DNA of 64,000 bases, from contig CAJIZG010000004.1 in assembly GCA_905181865.1 (NCBI GenBank), positions 124,001 through 188,000 of the forward strand, given 5' to 3'. The DNA comes from Urechidicola croceus. Lineage in GTDB: Bacteria; Bacteroidota; Bacteroidia; Flavobacteriales; Flavobacteriaceae. The notes under the pieces were generated by a model that searched no databases, was not told the DNA's origin, and saw nothing but the letters and a program-made list of their open reading frames with translations. Shown one piece after another: positions 56,058 to 64,000 of the stretch. Every line of letters starts with the position of its first letter. The first letter of the stretch is position 1. The position numbers and the translations under genes are program-made.

Positions 56058-59000
56058 TTAAAATCCGAAATTAAGTCCAAAAGTATAACTAGATAAAGTA
56101 GGAGAGCCTTTTACAGAAGTTGAAGTTTCTGGATTATAACCTGTCCAATTAGTAAAAGTATGTGCGTTTTTTATTGACGTAAAAAGTTGTAAACTCGTGA
56201 ATCCAATTTTATTCAAAACCTTTTCATTAAAGTTGTAGGATAAACTTATATCTTGAATACGTACAAAGCTCCTATCTTCTATAATGGGATGATCAAATGG
56301 TGCATCATAATCTAATCTTGGATACAAATTGGTAGGGTTGCTAGGTGTCCAATATGGAACATTATGAATATTGAAACGCTCTACGTATGTACTAAAAGAT
56401 CGTGGACTCACACTGCGGGAGGTATAATTATCACCAATATAAGCGTTGTTTTTACCTCCTCCTTGTATGGAATTTATTAAGATATATAAAGAAAACCCTT
56501 TATGACGAATAGTATTACCTAAACTAATAATATAATTTGGGGATGTTCTTCCTAAAATCTGTCTATCATCTGGGGTAATAGTTCCATCATTATTTGTGTC
56601 AACAATACGAAAATCTCCAGGTCCGAAACCGCTAAGAATATCGGTATCATTTAATTGATAAATTCCGTCTGTTTTAAAACCAAAAACAGCATCTATAGGT
56701 TGCCCAATAAACCATCCATTTGCAATATCGTCGTCTTCAATTCCATCTTCATTTGCATCAACTCCACCCAAAGAAATTATTTTATTTTTACTTGACGAAA
56801 AGACAAGATTGGTATCCCAACCAAAATTTGGAGTATCATAATTACTACTATTTATGCTAAATTCAAATCCTTTGTTCTCAACTTCACCAATGTTAGTCAG
56901 TACCTGTTCGAATCCCGTAATTGTAGGGATACTTCTTAATTGCAATAAATCTTTTGTGTTCGATAAGTAAGCATCAAAAGAACCCGAAATTTTATTGTCT
57001 AATATTTGAAAATCCAAACCAATGTTTGTTGACGCGGTGCTCTCCCAACTCAATTCACTATTCGCCATCGTTTCAATATTAAGTGTTGAAACAGAACTTC
57101 CCCCATCTCCAAAAAGATATTGACTTGTATTAATTTTTGATAATGAACTAAATCTATTTATACCTTGGTTCCCGTTCTCTCCAAATGACAACCTTAATTT
57201 TAAATAATTTAACCATTTAGAATCCTCTAAAAAAGCTTCATTACTTGCGGTCCAAGCGAAAGCACCTGCTTGAAAAATAGCATATTTATTATTTTCTGAA
57301 AAAGCAGAAAAACCGTCTCTTCTAGCTGTGTAAGTAAATGCATATTTGCTATCAAAAACATAATTTAATCTCCCCATTTGTGAGAGACTATTTTGTGCTT
57401 CTCGGCGAGAAAAACTTTCCTGAACTGCCCCTAATCCTAAAGCATTAAAACCTAGTGCTTGTGAAACAAAATCGTTTGCTCTCCCTTGTGTTAAATCTTC
57501 CTCTCTAGATTCTCTACTATACAAAAAAGTAAGATCAATTTTATGCTTTTCTCCGATAGTGTTTGTGTAATTTAAAATATTATCGAGCGTCCAATCAAAA
57601 TTTCTTTCGTGTTCCTTTTGAGCAATCCCATTTTGTGCCATTGAACTCGATGTTAGCTGATTATTGGTAAAGCTATTGGTTCTGCCATTTCTTATATTAC
57701 CACCATAGTTCATCGTCCACTTTAAGCCTTCAATAAAAGGAATATCAATTTTGCTACTTGCAACTCCCCTTAAGCTTGTTTGCAAATTTTCTTCATCAAC
57801 CAAAGTATTTATAAAAGGATTAAGACCAAATTGATCCCCAATCGGAAGACGTGCGAAGCCACCAGGACCATTCTCATCAAAAACATTACCATAAGGACTT
57901 TGACTATAAGCATGATACATACTAGCTGGTCTTCCAGATAGATTACGAGTTATATAAGATGAATTAAAAGCTAACGACCACCAATCAGTTAATTTAGTAT
58001 TTAAGTTAAGATTCAAATTAAGACGGCTAAAATTATCATTTTTTACAATCCCTTTCTCATCAAAAACCGAACCTGAAATGTAATAATTTGTTTTAACTGT
58101 TCCTCCAGAAACATTAAGTTGATAATTAGAAATAATACCGCTTCTAGTTATTAAATCTACCCAATTTGTTTCAATACCGTTGGCTTTATTAGCCTCTTCT
58201 ATAGCTGAAAGAGTAATGTTGGACGTTGGATTAGCTGCATTAAAATCTGCAATTTTCTGATCATAACCAGCACCATCCATAAGATCGATTAGTTTATCTG
58301 CTCTTTGAGAACCCACATAGCTATTAAATTTAAATTTAGGCTTACCAAATCGTCCTTTTTTTGTGGTAATCAATAAAACACCATTGGCGGCTCGTGCTCC
58401 GTAGACCGCAGTAGAACTGGCATCTTTTAAGATGTCAACTGACGCTATATCATTCGCATTAAAATCTGAAATACTTCCGTTATAAATAACATCATCAACA
58501 ACTATAAGTGGACTATTACTAGCTGATAGAGAGTTTGCTCCACGTATTAAAACATCGGGACTTGATCCAGCAGAATTGCCAGTAGTTATATTAAGACCTG
58601 GCACTCTACCTTGTATTGCTTGAAGTACATTAGAGTTTGGTAAATTCCCTGTTTTCTCAGTAGTTATACGAACTACTGACCCTGTAATATCCGCTTTCTT
58701 TTGCGAGCCATAACCTACAATCACAACTTCTTCAAGACTTCCCTCGCTTTTTTCAAGAGAAATATTAACCGTATTCTGCCCATTCAATTCAAACTCCTTT
58801 GTTAAAAAACCAAGGTACGAGATTACCAATATTGCATTTTCATCAGTTACAGCTAGTGAGAAATTACCGTCAAAATCTGATTCGGCACCATTGAGTGTGC
58901 CTTTCTCCAAGATACTAGCTCCCGGCAGGGGTCCACCATCGTCATCTAAAACAGTACCAGTGACTTGTTCTTGCACTACTATTTCTATTTCAACTGGCTT

Positions 59001-59360
59001 TTCTTTAATCGTAATCGTATTTTTTTTTGTTAAATTGTAGTCAAGATTACTACTTGATAAACTTTTCTCCAGTAGATTGAAAACCGAAACTTCACCTCTT
59101 CTCAGTTGAATTTCAGGAGTACTATTAAACAGACCTTTAGGATAAATAAATCGAAAGTTTGTTTGTCGTTTAATAATTTTGAATACTTCATCAACTGTTG
59201 CCAATTGATCTTGTTGGATAAATACCTTTTCCTGTGAAAACGAACTTTCAAAGGAAAAACTAAAAACAGTTGAACAAAATAAGAAGATAAATAACTTCAT
59301 ACATCTAGTTAGTAGCCGTTTTAAATAGAGAAAACGGACATTAATTGAATTGATTTCCAT
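56058..59360 (-). CDS. SusC/RagA-family TonB-dependent outer membrane transporter with STN domain
   Basis: 1100-residue outer membrane channel. In order: signal sequence (a second Met at residue 21 may be the true start, MKLFIFLFCSTVFSFSF), STN/secretin-like signalling domain about 50-118, carboxypeptidase-regulatory-like domain about 132-205 (VTGTVLDDDGGPLPGASI), a TonB-box-like EEVVIVGYGSQKK at about 211-222, plug domain about 225-330, then the beta barrel ending in FGLNFGF. The STN domain implies it signals ligand binding to the FecR protein encoded just upstream. It is 93 bases from fecR. Confidence 0.94.
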   Translation of the reverse strand: MEINSINVRFLYLKRLLTRCMKLFIFLFCSTVFSFSFESSFSQEKVFIQQDQLATVDEVFKIIKRQTNFRFIYPKGLFNSTPEIQLRRGEVSVFNLLEKSLSSSNLDYNLTKKNTITIKEKPVEIEIVVQEQVTGTVLDDDGGPLPGASILEKGTLNGAESDFDGNFSLAVTDENAILVISYLGFLTKEFELNGQNTVNISLEKSEGSLEEVVIVGYGSQKKADITGSVVRITTEKTGNLPNSNVLQAIQGRVPGLNITTGNSAGSSPDVLIRGANSLSASNSPLIVVDDVIYNGSISDFNANDIASVDILKDASSTAVYGARAANGVLLITTKKGRFGKPKFKFNSYVGSQRADKLIDLMDGAGYDQKIADFNAANPTSNITLSAIEEANKANGIETNWVDLITRSGIISNYQLNVSGGTVKTNYYISGSVFDEKGIVKNDNFSRLNLNLNLNTKLTDWWSLAFNSSYITRNLSGRPASMYHAYSQSPYGNVFDENGPGGFARLPIGDQFGLNPFINTLVDEENLQTSLRGVASSKIDIPFIEGLKWTMNYGGNIRNGRTNSFTNNQLTSSSMAQNGIAQKEHERNFDWTLDNILNYTNTIGEKHKIDLTFLYSRESREEDLTQGRANDFVSQALGFNALGLGAVQESFSRREAQNSLSQMGRLNYVFDSKYAFTYTARRDGFSAFSENNKYAIFQAGAFAWTASNEAFLEDSKWLNYLKLRLSFGENGNQGINRFSSLSKINTSQYLFGDGGSSVSTLNIETMANSELSWESTASTNIGLDFQILDNKISGSFDAYLSNTKDLLQLRSIPTITGFEQVLTNIGEVENKGFEFSINSSNYDTPNFGWDTNLVFSSSKNKIISLGGVDANEDGIEDDDIANGWFIGQPIDAVFGFKTDGIYQLNDTDILSGFGPGDFRIVDTNNDGTITPDDRQILGRTSPNYIISLGNTIRHKGFSLYILINSIQGGGKNNAYIGDNYTSRSVSPRSFSTYVERFNIHNVPYWTPSNPTNLYPRLDYDAPFDHPIIEDRSFVRIQDISLSYNFNEKVLNKIGFTSLQLFTSIKNAHTFTNWTGYNPETSTSVKGSPTLSSYTFGLNFGF

Positions 59361-59453
59361 AAATTTACATTGTGTTAGTTAAACATTTAATTAATACATA
59401 ATAGAGGGGCGTAGTTCGATACCGCAAAATGTCAAAACTTCGCTCCCTTTTTT

Positions 59454-60596
59454 TTATTCTAATATTATTTCTTTTTCATTTATTTTATATTTTTTTATTA
59501 TACCAAAATTTTTGATACTTATTAATATATCTTCCATGTTTTGATCCTTATCTAAAATTCCAACAAATTCTTGCTCTTCAACTTTTTTATTCTTAACGAC
59601 AAATTCAACATCATACCAACGTGATAAGACCTTTAGTATATTTATAAGTGATTTGTCTTCAAAACTAAACACGCCATCTTTCCATGAAATTTCATTATAA
59701 ACATCTATATTTTTAATTACTGAAACGTCGGTGTTAAGATCTAGAATTATTTGTTGGTTTGGCACTAAACTTTGTTTTCCGTTTTTAGTAGTTACGTCAA
59801 CTCTACCCTCTACAAGCGTAGTATAAATATTAGTTTCGTCTCTATATGCTTTAATATTGAATTCTGTTCCAAGTACGTGAATTTCTTGTCTGTTATTATA
59901 TACTTTAAAATCTGCACCATGATGCTGCGTACTTGGTGATACATCAAAATAAGCCTCTCCGTAAACCAATTCTACCTGTCTCGTTTTACCTTCAATAAAA
60001 TTCACCGGATATTTTAACTGAGACTCAGAATTTAACCAGACCTGAGTACCATCTGAGAGTTCAATAAAATACTGACCTCCTCTAGGTATTGTTAAAACAT
60101 TATATTCTAATTTTTTTGTTTTTTTGTTTCCTTTTTTATATATAATTCCCTCTCCATTACTATTGGCATTTTGCGTTTGGAAGGTATCTCCTTCCTCTAA
60201 TACTACTTGAGAACCATCTCCTAAAGTAAGAGTTGCTTTATCTACACCATGTGGAATTCCAGTGTTCACAAGAATGGGCTCTTTAATTTCTATTTTACTT
60301 CCCTTAACCGAATATGCAGTAAGTGAAACTATTAAAATTATTGACGCCGCAGCGGCATATTTTAAATAATGAACAAAGGGATATCCTTTTTTCTTTTGAT
60401 CATTATTAATTTGAGATTTTATTCTTGCCCAAGAAACTTTTCTAAATGCATCTTCTTTTCCAACTTTCATATCAGACCATGTAGTATTCTTTTCCTGATA
60501 AGAATCCAGAAAAGTATCTAACAACTGAATTTCTTCTTTAGAACATTTATCATTAACGTATTTCGAAAATAACTTTTTTACTTGTTTTGTATTCAT
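59454..60596 (-). CDS. FecR-family anti-sigma factor
   Basis: 380-residue membrane protein: cytoplasmic sigma-binding part (1-75, ending WARIKSQINNDQKKK), one membrane segment about 77-97 (LKYAAAASIILIVSLTAY), periplasmic FecR domain about 165-265 (TIPRGGQYFIELSDGTQVWLNSESQLKYPVNF) and a C-terminal DUF4974-type domain (NILKVLSRWYDVEFVVKNK). It should hold the upstream sigma factor inactive until the STN domain of SusC signals. 216 bases separate it from the sigma gene, with a probable terminator between. Confidence 0.93.
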   Translation of the reverse strand: MNTKQVKKLFSKYVNDKCSKEEIQLLDTFLDSYQEKNTTWSDMKVGKEDAFRKVSWARIKSQINNDQKKKGYPFVHYLKYAAAASIILIVSLTAYSVKGSKIEIKEPILVNTGIPHGVDKATLTLGDGSQVVLEEGDTFQTQNANSNGEGIIYKKGNKKTKKLEYNVLTIPRGGQYFIELSDGTQVWLNSESQLKYPVNFIEGKTRQVELVYGEAYFDVSPSTQHHGADFKVYNNRQEIHVLGTEFNIKAYRDETNIYTTLVEGRVDVTTKNGKQSLVPNQQIILDLNTDVSVIKNIDVYNEISWKDGVFSFEDKSLINILKVLSRWYDVEFVVKNKKVEEQEFVGILDKDQNMEDILISIKNFGIIKKYKINEKEIILE

Positions 60597-60699
60597 TTAA
60601 TTTTATAATAATTGCTTCCAATAATATGACTCACTAATAGTAAGTACCTATACTTTGCGTTTGGTACACGTTAAAAATGGTTTTTTTTTAAGATTATAA

Positions 60700-60754
60700 T
60701 AAAAACTCGTGAAATTGCACCTTCGAACTGGCATAAACAGGAATAAATTCACGA
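60700..60754 (-). terminator. Probable terminator after the ECF sigma gene (minus strand)
   Basis: TCGTGAA (60707-60713) and TTCACGA (60748-60754) pair; on the minus strand the stem leads into GTTTTTATT. The 34-base loop is long, so strength is uncertain. It would make fecR separately transcribed or attenuated. Confidence 0.45.
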
Positions 60755-60812
60755 TTTAGAAGAAGTCGTAAGTATCAACTAAATTCATGATTATTGAGAG
60801 ATCGCTAGTATC

Positions 60813-61403
60813 TTAAATGAAACGATCTAAATTTGATGAAAAGCAAATGAAGTAAAAGAGATGTTCGTCGTTTTTAAGATCTTTTCTGACGAATGCTAGT
60901 GCTTTTGAGATTTGATTTTTAACAGCCTGTATTGAGATCTTTAATTCTATTGAGATTTCTTTGTTGGATTTATGTTCAAACCTACTCAATTCAAAAATAT
61001 ATTTACAACGCTTTGGCAACTTATTCACCGAAGTAAGTATAACTTCTTCAAGTTCATGATATTCCATCTTCTTAGAAGCATCTATAGACATATCAACAAT
61101 GTTAAGTCTAGTAATATCTTCCATTGGGATTTTTCGATCTCTAAAATAATTGAATATCTGATATTTTACCGCTCTAAACAGATAGGACTTTATATCGGCT
61201 ACTTTAACTTCTTTCCGTTTTGACCAAATATTTACAAAAATATTTTGGATGATATCCTCACAAACTTCTTTATTTTTAATAACACTAAAAGCATACAGAA
61301 ACATCTTGCCAGAATATTTTTCATGCAAATATTTAAAGGCTATTGAATCATCCTTTCTAACTAGTTCAACAAGTTCCTTGTCTCTAAAATATTTTGTCTT
61401 CAT
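60813..61403 (-). CDS. ECF sigma-70 factor (FecI-like)
   Basis: 196-residue extracytoplasmic-function sigma factor. Region 2 covers about residues 20-95 (FKYLHEKYSGKMFLYAFSVIKNKEVCEDIIQNIFVNIWSKR, which contains the -10 binding helix) and region 4 about 125-182 (LPKRCKYIFELSRFEHKSNKEISIELKISIQAVKNQISKAL). This is the usual SusC/SusD-linked subtype in Bacteroidetes. It is probably first in the locus and controlled by FecR. An insertion sequence begins 46 bases upstream of its start, so the promoter may have been altered. Confidence 0.93.
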   Translation of the reverse strand: MKTKYFRDKELVELVRKDDSIAFKYLHEKYSGKMFLYAFSVIKNKEVCEDIIQNIFVNIWSKRKEVKVADIKSYLFRAVKYQIFNYFRDRKIPMEDITRLNIVDMSIDASKKMEYHELEEVILTSVNKLPKRCKYIFELSRFEHKSNKEISIELKISIQAVKNQISKALAFVRKDLKNDEHLFYFICFSSNLDRFI

Positions 61404-61449
61404 TAATGGATTATATACTTTACAAAAGTCTTTAAAATTATTAATATGT

Positions 61450-61464
61450 ACCCGTTGTGCATTA
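61450..61464 (+). repeat. Left inverted repeat of the IS982 element
   Basis: ACCCGTTGTGCATTA; its reverse complement is matched at the right end (62964-62978). Confidence 0.85.
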
Positions 61465-61527
61465 TAAATAGTTAAAAAAAGTTATTCATTTGACTATTAA
61501 AAGGCGTATATTTAGTTGATAGTCATT

Positions 61528-62075
61528 CGAGTAAATAATCCTCGGGTCAAGCCCATTAGGCATTTTTATCAGAACAAAGTTAACTGGTGATGTACTTTTA
61601 ACTTTACATACTCAGATTCTTTTCCTTGACATATTGAGAGATCTTATTTTCAGTATCATGTTGACCTACTGTATTCACGAAATATCCTTTCCCAAAGAAT
61701 TCACCTCCCCATAATTGCTTCTTAACTTCTGGACACTGTTTAAAAACTTCACGCGCAATCAAACTTTTTATCATCGTTACCATTTTTGTAATACTATAAG
61801 TCGGTACACTTTGAAGTAAAAAGTGAACGTGATCTTCATCTGTTCCAATCTCTAAAAATTGAATATCATAACGCTTTTCAATCTCTTCACATACATTCAC
61901 TAAAACTTGATCAACATCTTTTATAAAAACTACTCTGCGATACTTCGCGCTTGTTACTAAATGTTATAATAATACTGTAACATTATGACTCTTATGGATA
62001 TATTTACTATTCTGTGACATCGAGTCATAAAATACTAATTAATTACGAGTCAAGCCTCGGGAATTATACCCAGTG
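61528..62075 (-). mobile_element. Nested IS200/IS605-type element (boundaries approximate)
   Basis: Contains a Y1-type transposase gene on the minus strand. Near each edge is a small hairpin with a TCAAG loop: GGGTCAAGCCC at about 61547 on the left and CGAGTCAAGCCTCG at about 62046 on the right. Subterminal hairpins of this kind are recognised by TnpA in this family. No inverted repeats or target duplication are expected. No TnpB gene is present. Confidence 0.6.
61604..62020 (-). pseudogene. tnpA: IS200/IS605 TnpA transposase, interrupted by a stop codon
   Basis: Y1 HUH transposase acting on single-stranded DNA. Read from ATG at 62020 it begins MSQNSKYIHKSHNVTVLL, then TAA at 61964-61966 where the family has Tyr (LLYHLVTSAKYRR). 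It then continues in frame to the end, giving about 138 codons. The HUH histidines are in DEDHVHFLLQ and the catalytic tyrosine is probably in KISQYVKEK. Only the interrupting codon prevents translation of a normal-length protein. Readthrough or reinitiation could still give a C-terminal piece. Confidence 0.8.
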
Positions 62076-62087
62076 AGATTAAATATT

Positions 62088-62965
62088 ATGAATAACTTTA
62101 TTGAAAATTACGATAAAATTTTAGAAGTCTTAGCCACAATTACAGAAAAAAACAATTTTTATGTCAAAACAGGAAACCAAAACTAAAAGACATTGAATTA
62201 ATCGCTATGAATGTAACAGCAGAATATATGGGTATAGACAATGATTGTCAGTTTTTTCGAGATATTCCAGAATATTTGTTTGCTAAAATAGAGCGATCAG
62301 TTTACAATAAACGGAAGGTAAAATTATTTTTTTCCATTGAATTTATAAGAACTCAACTCTTCAATAAGTTCACGGAGTTTGAAAACTATTATGTTGTAGA
62401 TAGGATGCCTTTGGAGATTGTAAAACTCTCAAGAAGCGGGAGAAGTAAAGCTTGTAAGGAGTACTTTTATTCAGCCCCAAATAGAGGTTGTTGCGCTAGT
62501 CAAAACATATATTATTATGGCTATAAAATACATGCTGTTTGTTCTATTAATAGCGTGTTTAAAAGTTTTGATATTAGCAAAGCTTCTGTACATGATATTC
62601 ATTAGTTAAAAGACATTAAAAATCAGTTTAATAACTGTGTGATTTTATGGGACAAAGGATACCTAAGTGCTGACTATCATTTAGATTTATTTGAGAGTAA
62701 ACAAATTAAATTAGAAGTTCCAATGCGTAAAAATCAACAGAATCACAAAAAACAAACGTACATTTTTAGAAAGAAAAGAAAACGAATTGAGACCTTGTTT
62801 TCTCAACTTTGTGACCAGTTTAAAATACGGAATAATTATGCGAAAACTTTTGAAGGTTTTAAGACAAGGATTCTCTCAAAACTAACAGCATTAACAATCA
62901 TTCAATACATTAACAAGTTTGTTTTTAACAGGAATATGAACAATCTAAAAGTCAATATTGTTTAA
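62088..62965 (+). pseudogene. IS982-family transposase, broken by frameshift and stop codon
   Basis: DDE transposase fragments in order. The frame opens at ATG 62088 with MNNFIENYDKILEVLATITEK. It loses one base near 62170 (KTxKPKLKD region) and shifts into the frame of 62207, then runs to a TAG at 62603-62605 where VHDIH should be followed by Tyr-Leu. It then continues in the same frame through VILWDKGYLSADY (catalytic Asp) to KKRKRIETLFSQLCDQF and the end. The total is about 290 codons, normal for IS982. Two lesions make it non-functional. Confidence 0.85.
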
Positions 62966-62978
62966 ATGCACAACGGGT
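62964..62978 (-). repeat. Right inverted repeat of the IS982 element
   Basis: AAATGCACAACGGGT, the reverse complement of the left end apart from the innermost bases. It overlaps the transposase stop codon. Confidence 0.85.
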
Positions 62979-63174
62979 AAAGTTATTCTTTTTTTAGTTA
63001 TGAGAGTATGCCTTTTACTACGTCACCATTTATGACTGTAAGTCAAAAACGTCGTCCTTGGTGTTCGTTAAATGAATCGTTCGTGATTACTCCTAGTAAT
63101 GCATCAGTGGCATTGAAAGTTTCTTTCCTGTTTTCAGCGTTTGGTGCCCAATTCGTCGACAAAAATGGATCATC
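62979..63174. other. Short stretch between the IS and the DUF1501 gene
   Basis: No intact gene. On the minus strand, directly after the DUF1501 stop codon and in the same frame, about 42 codons read through (DPFLSTNWAPNAENRKE...) to another stop. It may be a fragment of a neighbouring gene cut by the IS insertion, or chance. Confidence 0.3.
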
Positions 63175-63999
63175 TTAGGCTAGAATATCTTTGATGACAT
63201 GCCCATGTACGTCGGTCAAGCGGTACCTTCTTCCCTGATGTTTAAAGACCATTTTTTCGTGGTCGATACCCAATTGATGCAACAAAGTAGCTTGAAAATC
63301 ATGTACATGCACCGGATTTTCGGTGATATTGTATCCAAAATCATCGGTCTTTCCATATACGGTACCTCCCTTTATGCCTCCACCGGCCATCCAAGAGCTA
63401 AAACTTCTGGAATGGTGATCACGGCCGTAGTTGTCTTTGGTTAATTTTCCTTGTGAAAAACTGGTTCTGCCAAATTCTCCTCCCCAGATGACCAAAGTAT
63501 CCTCTAGTAATCCACGTTGTTTCAAATCTTTGACCAAAGCTGCGGAAGCCTGGTCGGACGATTTCGCCATTATCTGAATTTGCGAAGGAAGGTTGCCATG
63601 CTGATCCCACCCCATATGATAGAGTTGGATAAAACTGACATCGCGTTCGGCTAATCTTCTGGCCATAAGACAATTGTACGCGTAGGTGCCCGGTATACGT
63701 GAATCAGGGCCGTACATATCGAAGATATAATCTGGCTCATCAGAAAGATCCGATATTTCAGGAACGCTGCTCTGCATGCGATACGCCATTTCATATTGGC
63801 TGATTTTCGAATCAATCTCGGGATCGCCCCAGACTTTTTTCTGTTCGGCCTCTAGTTTCGTCAAATAGTCGAGTTCCGACCTGCGCCGATCACGGTTGAT
63901 TCCATCAGGATTATTGAGATACAAGACGGGATCTACACCCGACCTGAAACGAACGCCTTGATGATGGGAGGGCAAGAAACCACTGTTCCATGCCTGCAT
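63175..63999 (-). CDS. DUF1501 domain-containing protein (5' part beyond window)
   Basis: C-terminal 274 residues of a DUF1501 protein, a family related to sulfatases and alkaline phosphatases, usually exported and often next to a DUF1553/DUF1549 cytochrome-like protein. Visible blocks: [77 protein letters not shown] and [19 protein letters not shown]. The full protein would be about 480 residues. The ATG at 63999 is internal; the gene continues past the edge. Base composition is visibly more GC-rich than the rest of the window. Confidence 0.88.
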   Translation of the reverse strand: MQAWNSGFLPSHHQGVRFRSGVDPVLYLNNPDGINRDRRRSELDYLTKLEAEQKKVWGDPEIDSKISQYEMAYRMQSSVPEISDLSDEPDYIFDMYGPDSRIPGTYAYNCLMARRLAERDVSFIQLYHMGWDQHGNLPSQIQIMAKSSDQASAALVKDLKQRGLLEDTLVIWGGEFGRTSFSQGKLTKDNYGRDHHSRSFSSWMAGGGIKGGTVYGKTDDFGYNITENPVHVHDFQATLLHQLGIDHEKMVFKHQGRRYRLTDVHGHVIKDILA

Positions 64000-64000
64000 A

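Larger units (their letters stand above)
61450..62978 (+). mobile_element. IS982-family insertion sequence (inactive, carrying a nested IS200-type element)
   Basis: Left end ACCCGTTGTGCATTA at 61450 and right end AAATGCACAACGGGT at 62964-62978 are exact inverted repeats except near the inner side. Between them lies a broken IS982-type transposase (62088-62965) whose stop codon falls in the right repeat. The span of 1529 bases exceeds the usual ~1 kb because about 550 bases of an IS200/IS605-type element are inserted between left repeat and transposase. No clear target duplication was identified. Confidence 0.85.

Overview
The window is AT-rich chromosomal DNA from a member of the Bacteroidetes, most likely a marine Flavobacteriaceae. 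Indicators are the mraZ-rsmH-ftsL-ftsI-murE-mraY-murD-ftsW-murG-murC-ftsQ-ftsA-ftsZ order, an FtsZ with a very long tail, SusC/SusD proteins controlled by a FecI/FecR pair, the near absence of Shine-Dalgarno sequences, and -7 boxes of the form TAnnTTTG. No rRNA gene is present, so the genus cannot be named.

Bases 1-17400 carry housekeeping and biosynthetic genes: a 5'-truncated queA, rlmN, a polyprenyl synthase, a GH3-family protein divergent from a DUF2797 protein, an AsmA-like envelope protein, the queuosine-precursor transporter yhhQ, fabD, galE with a sugar aminotransferase, cysM-cysE, a short leuA, and an unassigned helical protein. Several gaps hold decayed REP-like palindromes. A perfect 18-bp hairpin separates fabD from galE.

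Bases 17400-26450 carry the branched-chain amino acid operon ilvD-ilvB-ilvN-ilvC. A leader upstream looks like a ribosome-dependent attenuator: a 20-codon peptide with eight Ile/Leu/Val codons, then a hairpin with a T tract. The operon ends in an ilvA (threonine dehydratase) wrecked by a nonsense codon, a deletion with frameshift, and a +1 insertion. Next come a three-copy 91-bp tandem repeat and a GapN-like aldehyde dehydrogenase.

Bases 26600-44960 hold rluA, engB and an alpha/beta hydrolase on the minus strand, then the complete division and cell wall cluster from mraZ to ftsZ, then yqeY and tRNA-Arg(TCG). Three GTGGT repeats spaced exactly 10 bp apart lie before mraZ and look like the MraZ operator.

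Bases 45000-61400 are accessory DNA. After some small unknown and decayed genes comes a minus-strand polysaccharide-utilisation locus, in transcription order: ECF sigma factor, FecR anti-sigma, SusC (with an STN signalling domain), SusD, sulfatase, PhoD-like phosphatase, MFS sugar transporter, GH32 fructan hydrolase, a decayed second GH32 fragment, and a PfkB sugar kinase. The GH32, transporter and kinase describe fructan-to-fructose-phosphate catabolism. The sulfatase and phosphatase suggest a decorated fructan.

Bases 61450-62980 are an IS982-family element with intact terminal repeats, a broken transposase, and an IS200/IS605-type element nested inside it whose own transposase carries a stop codon. 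Beyond it, a visibly more GC-rich DUF1501 gene runs off the window.
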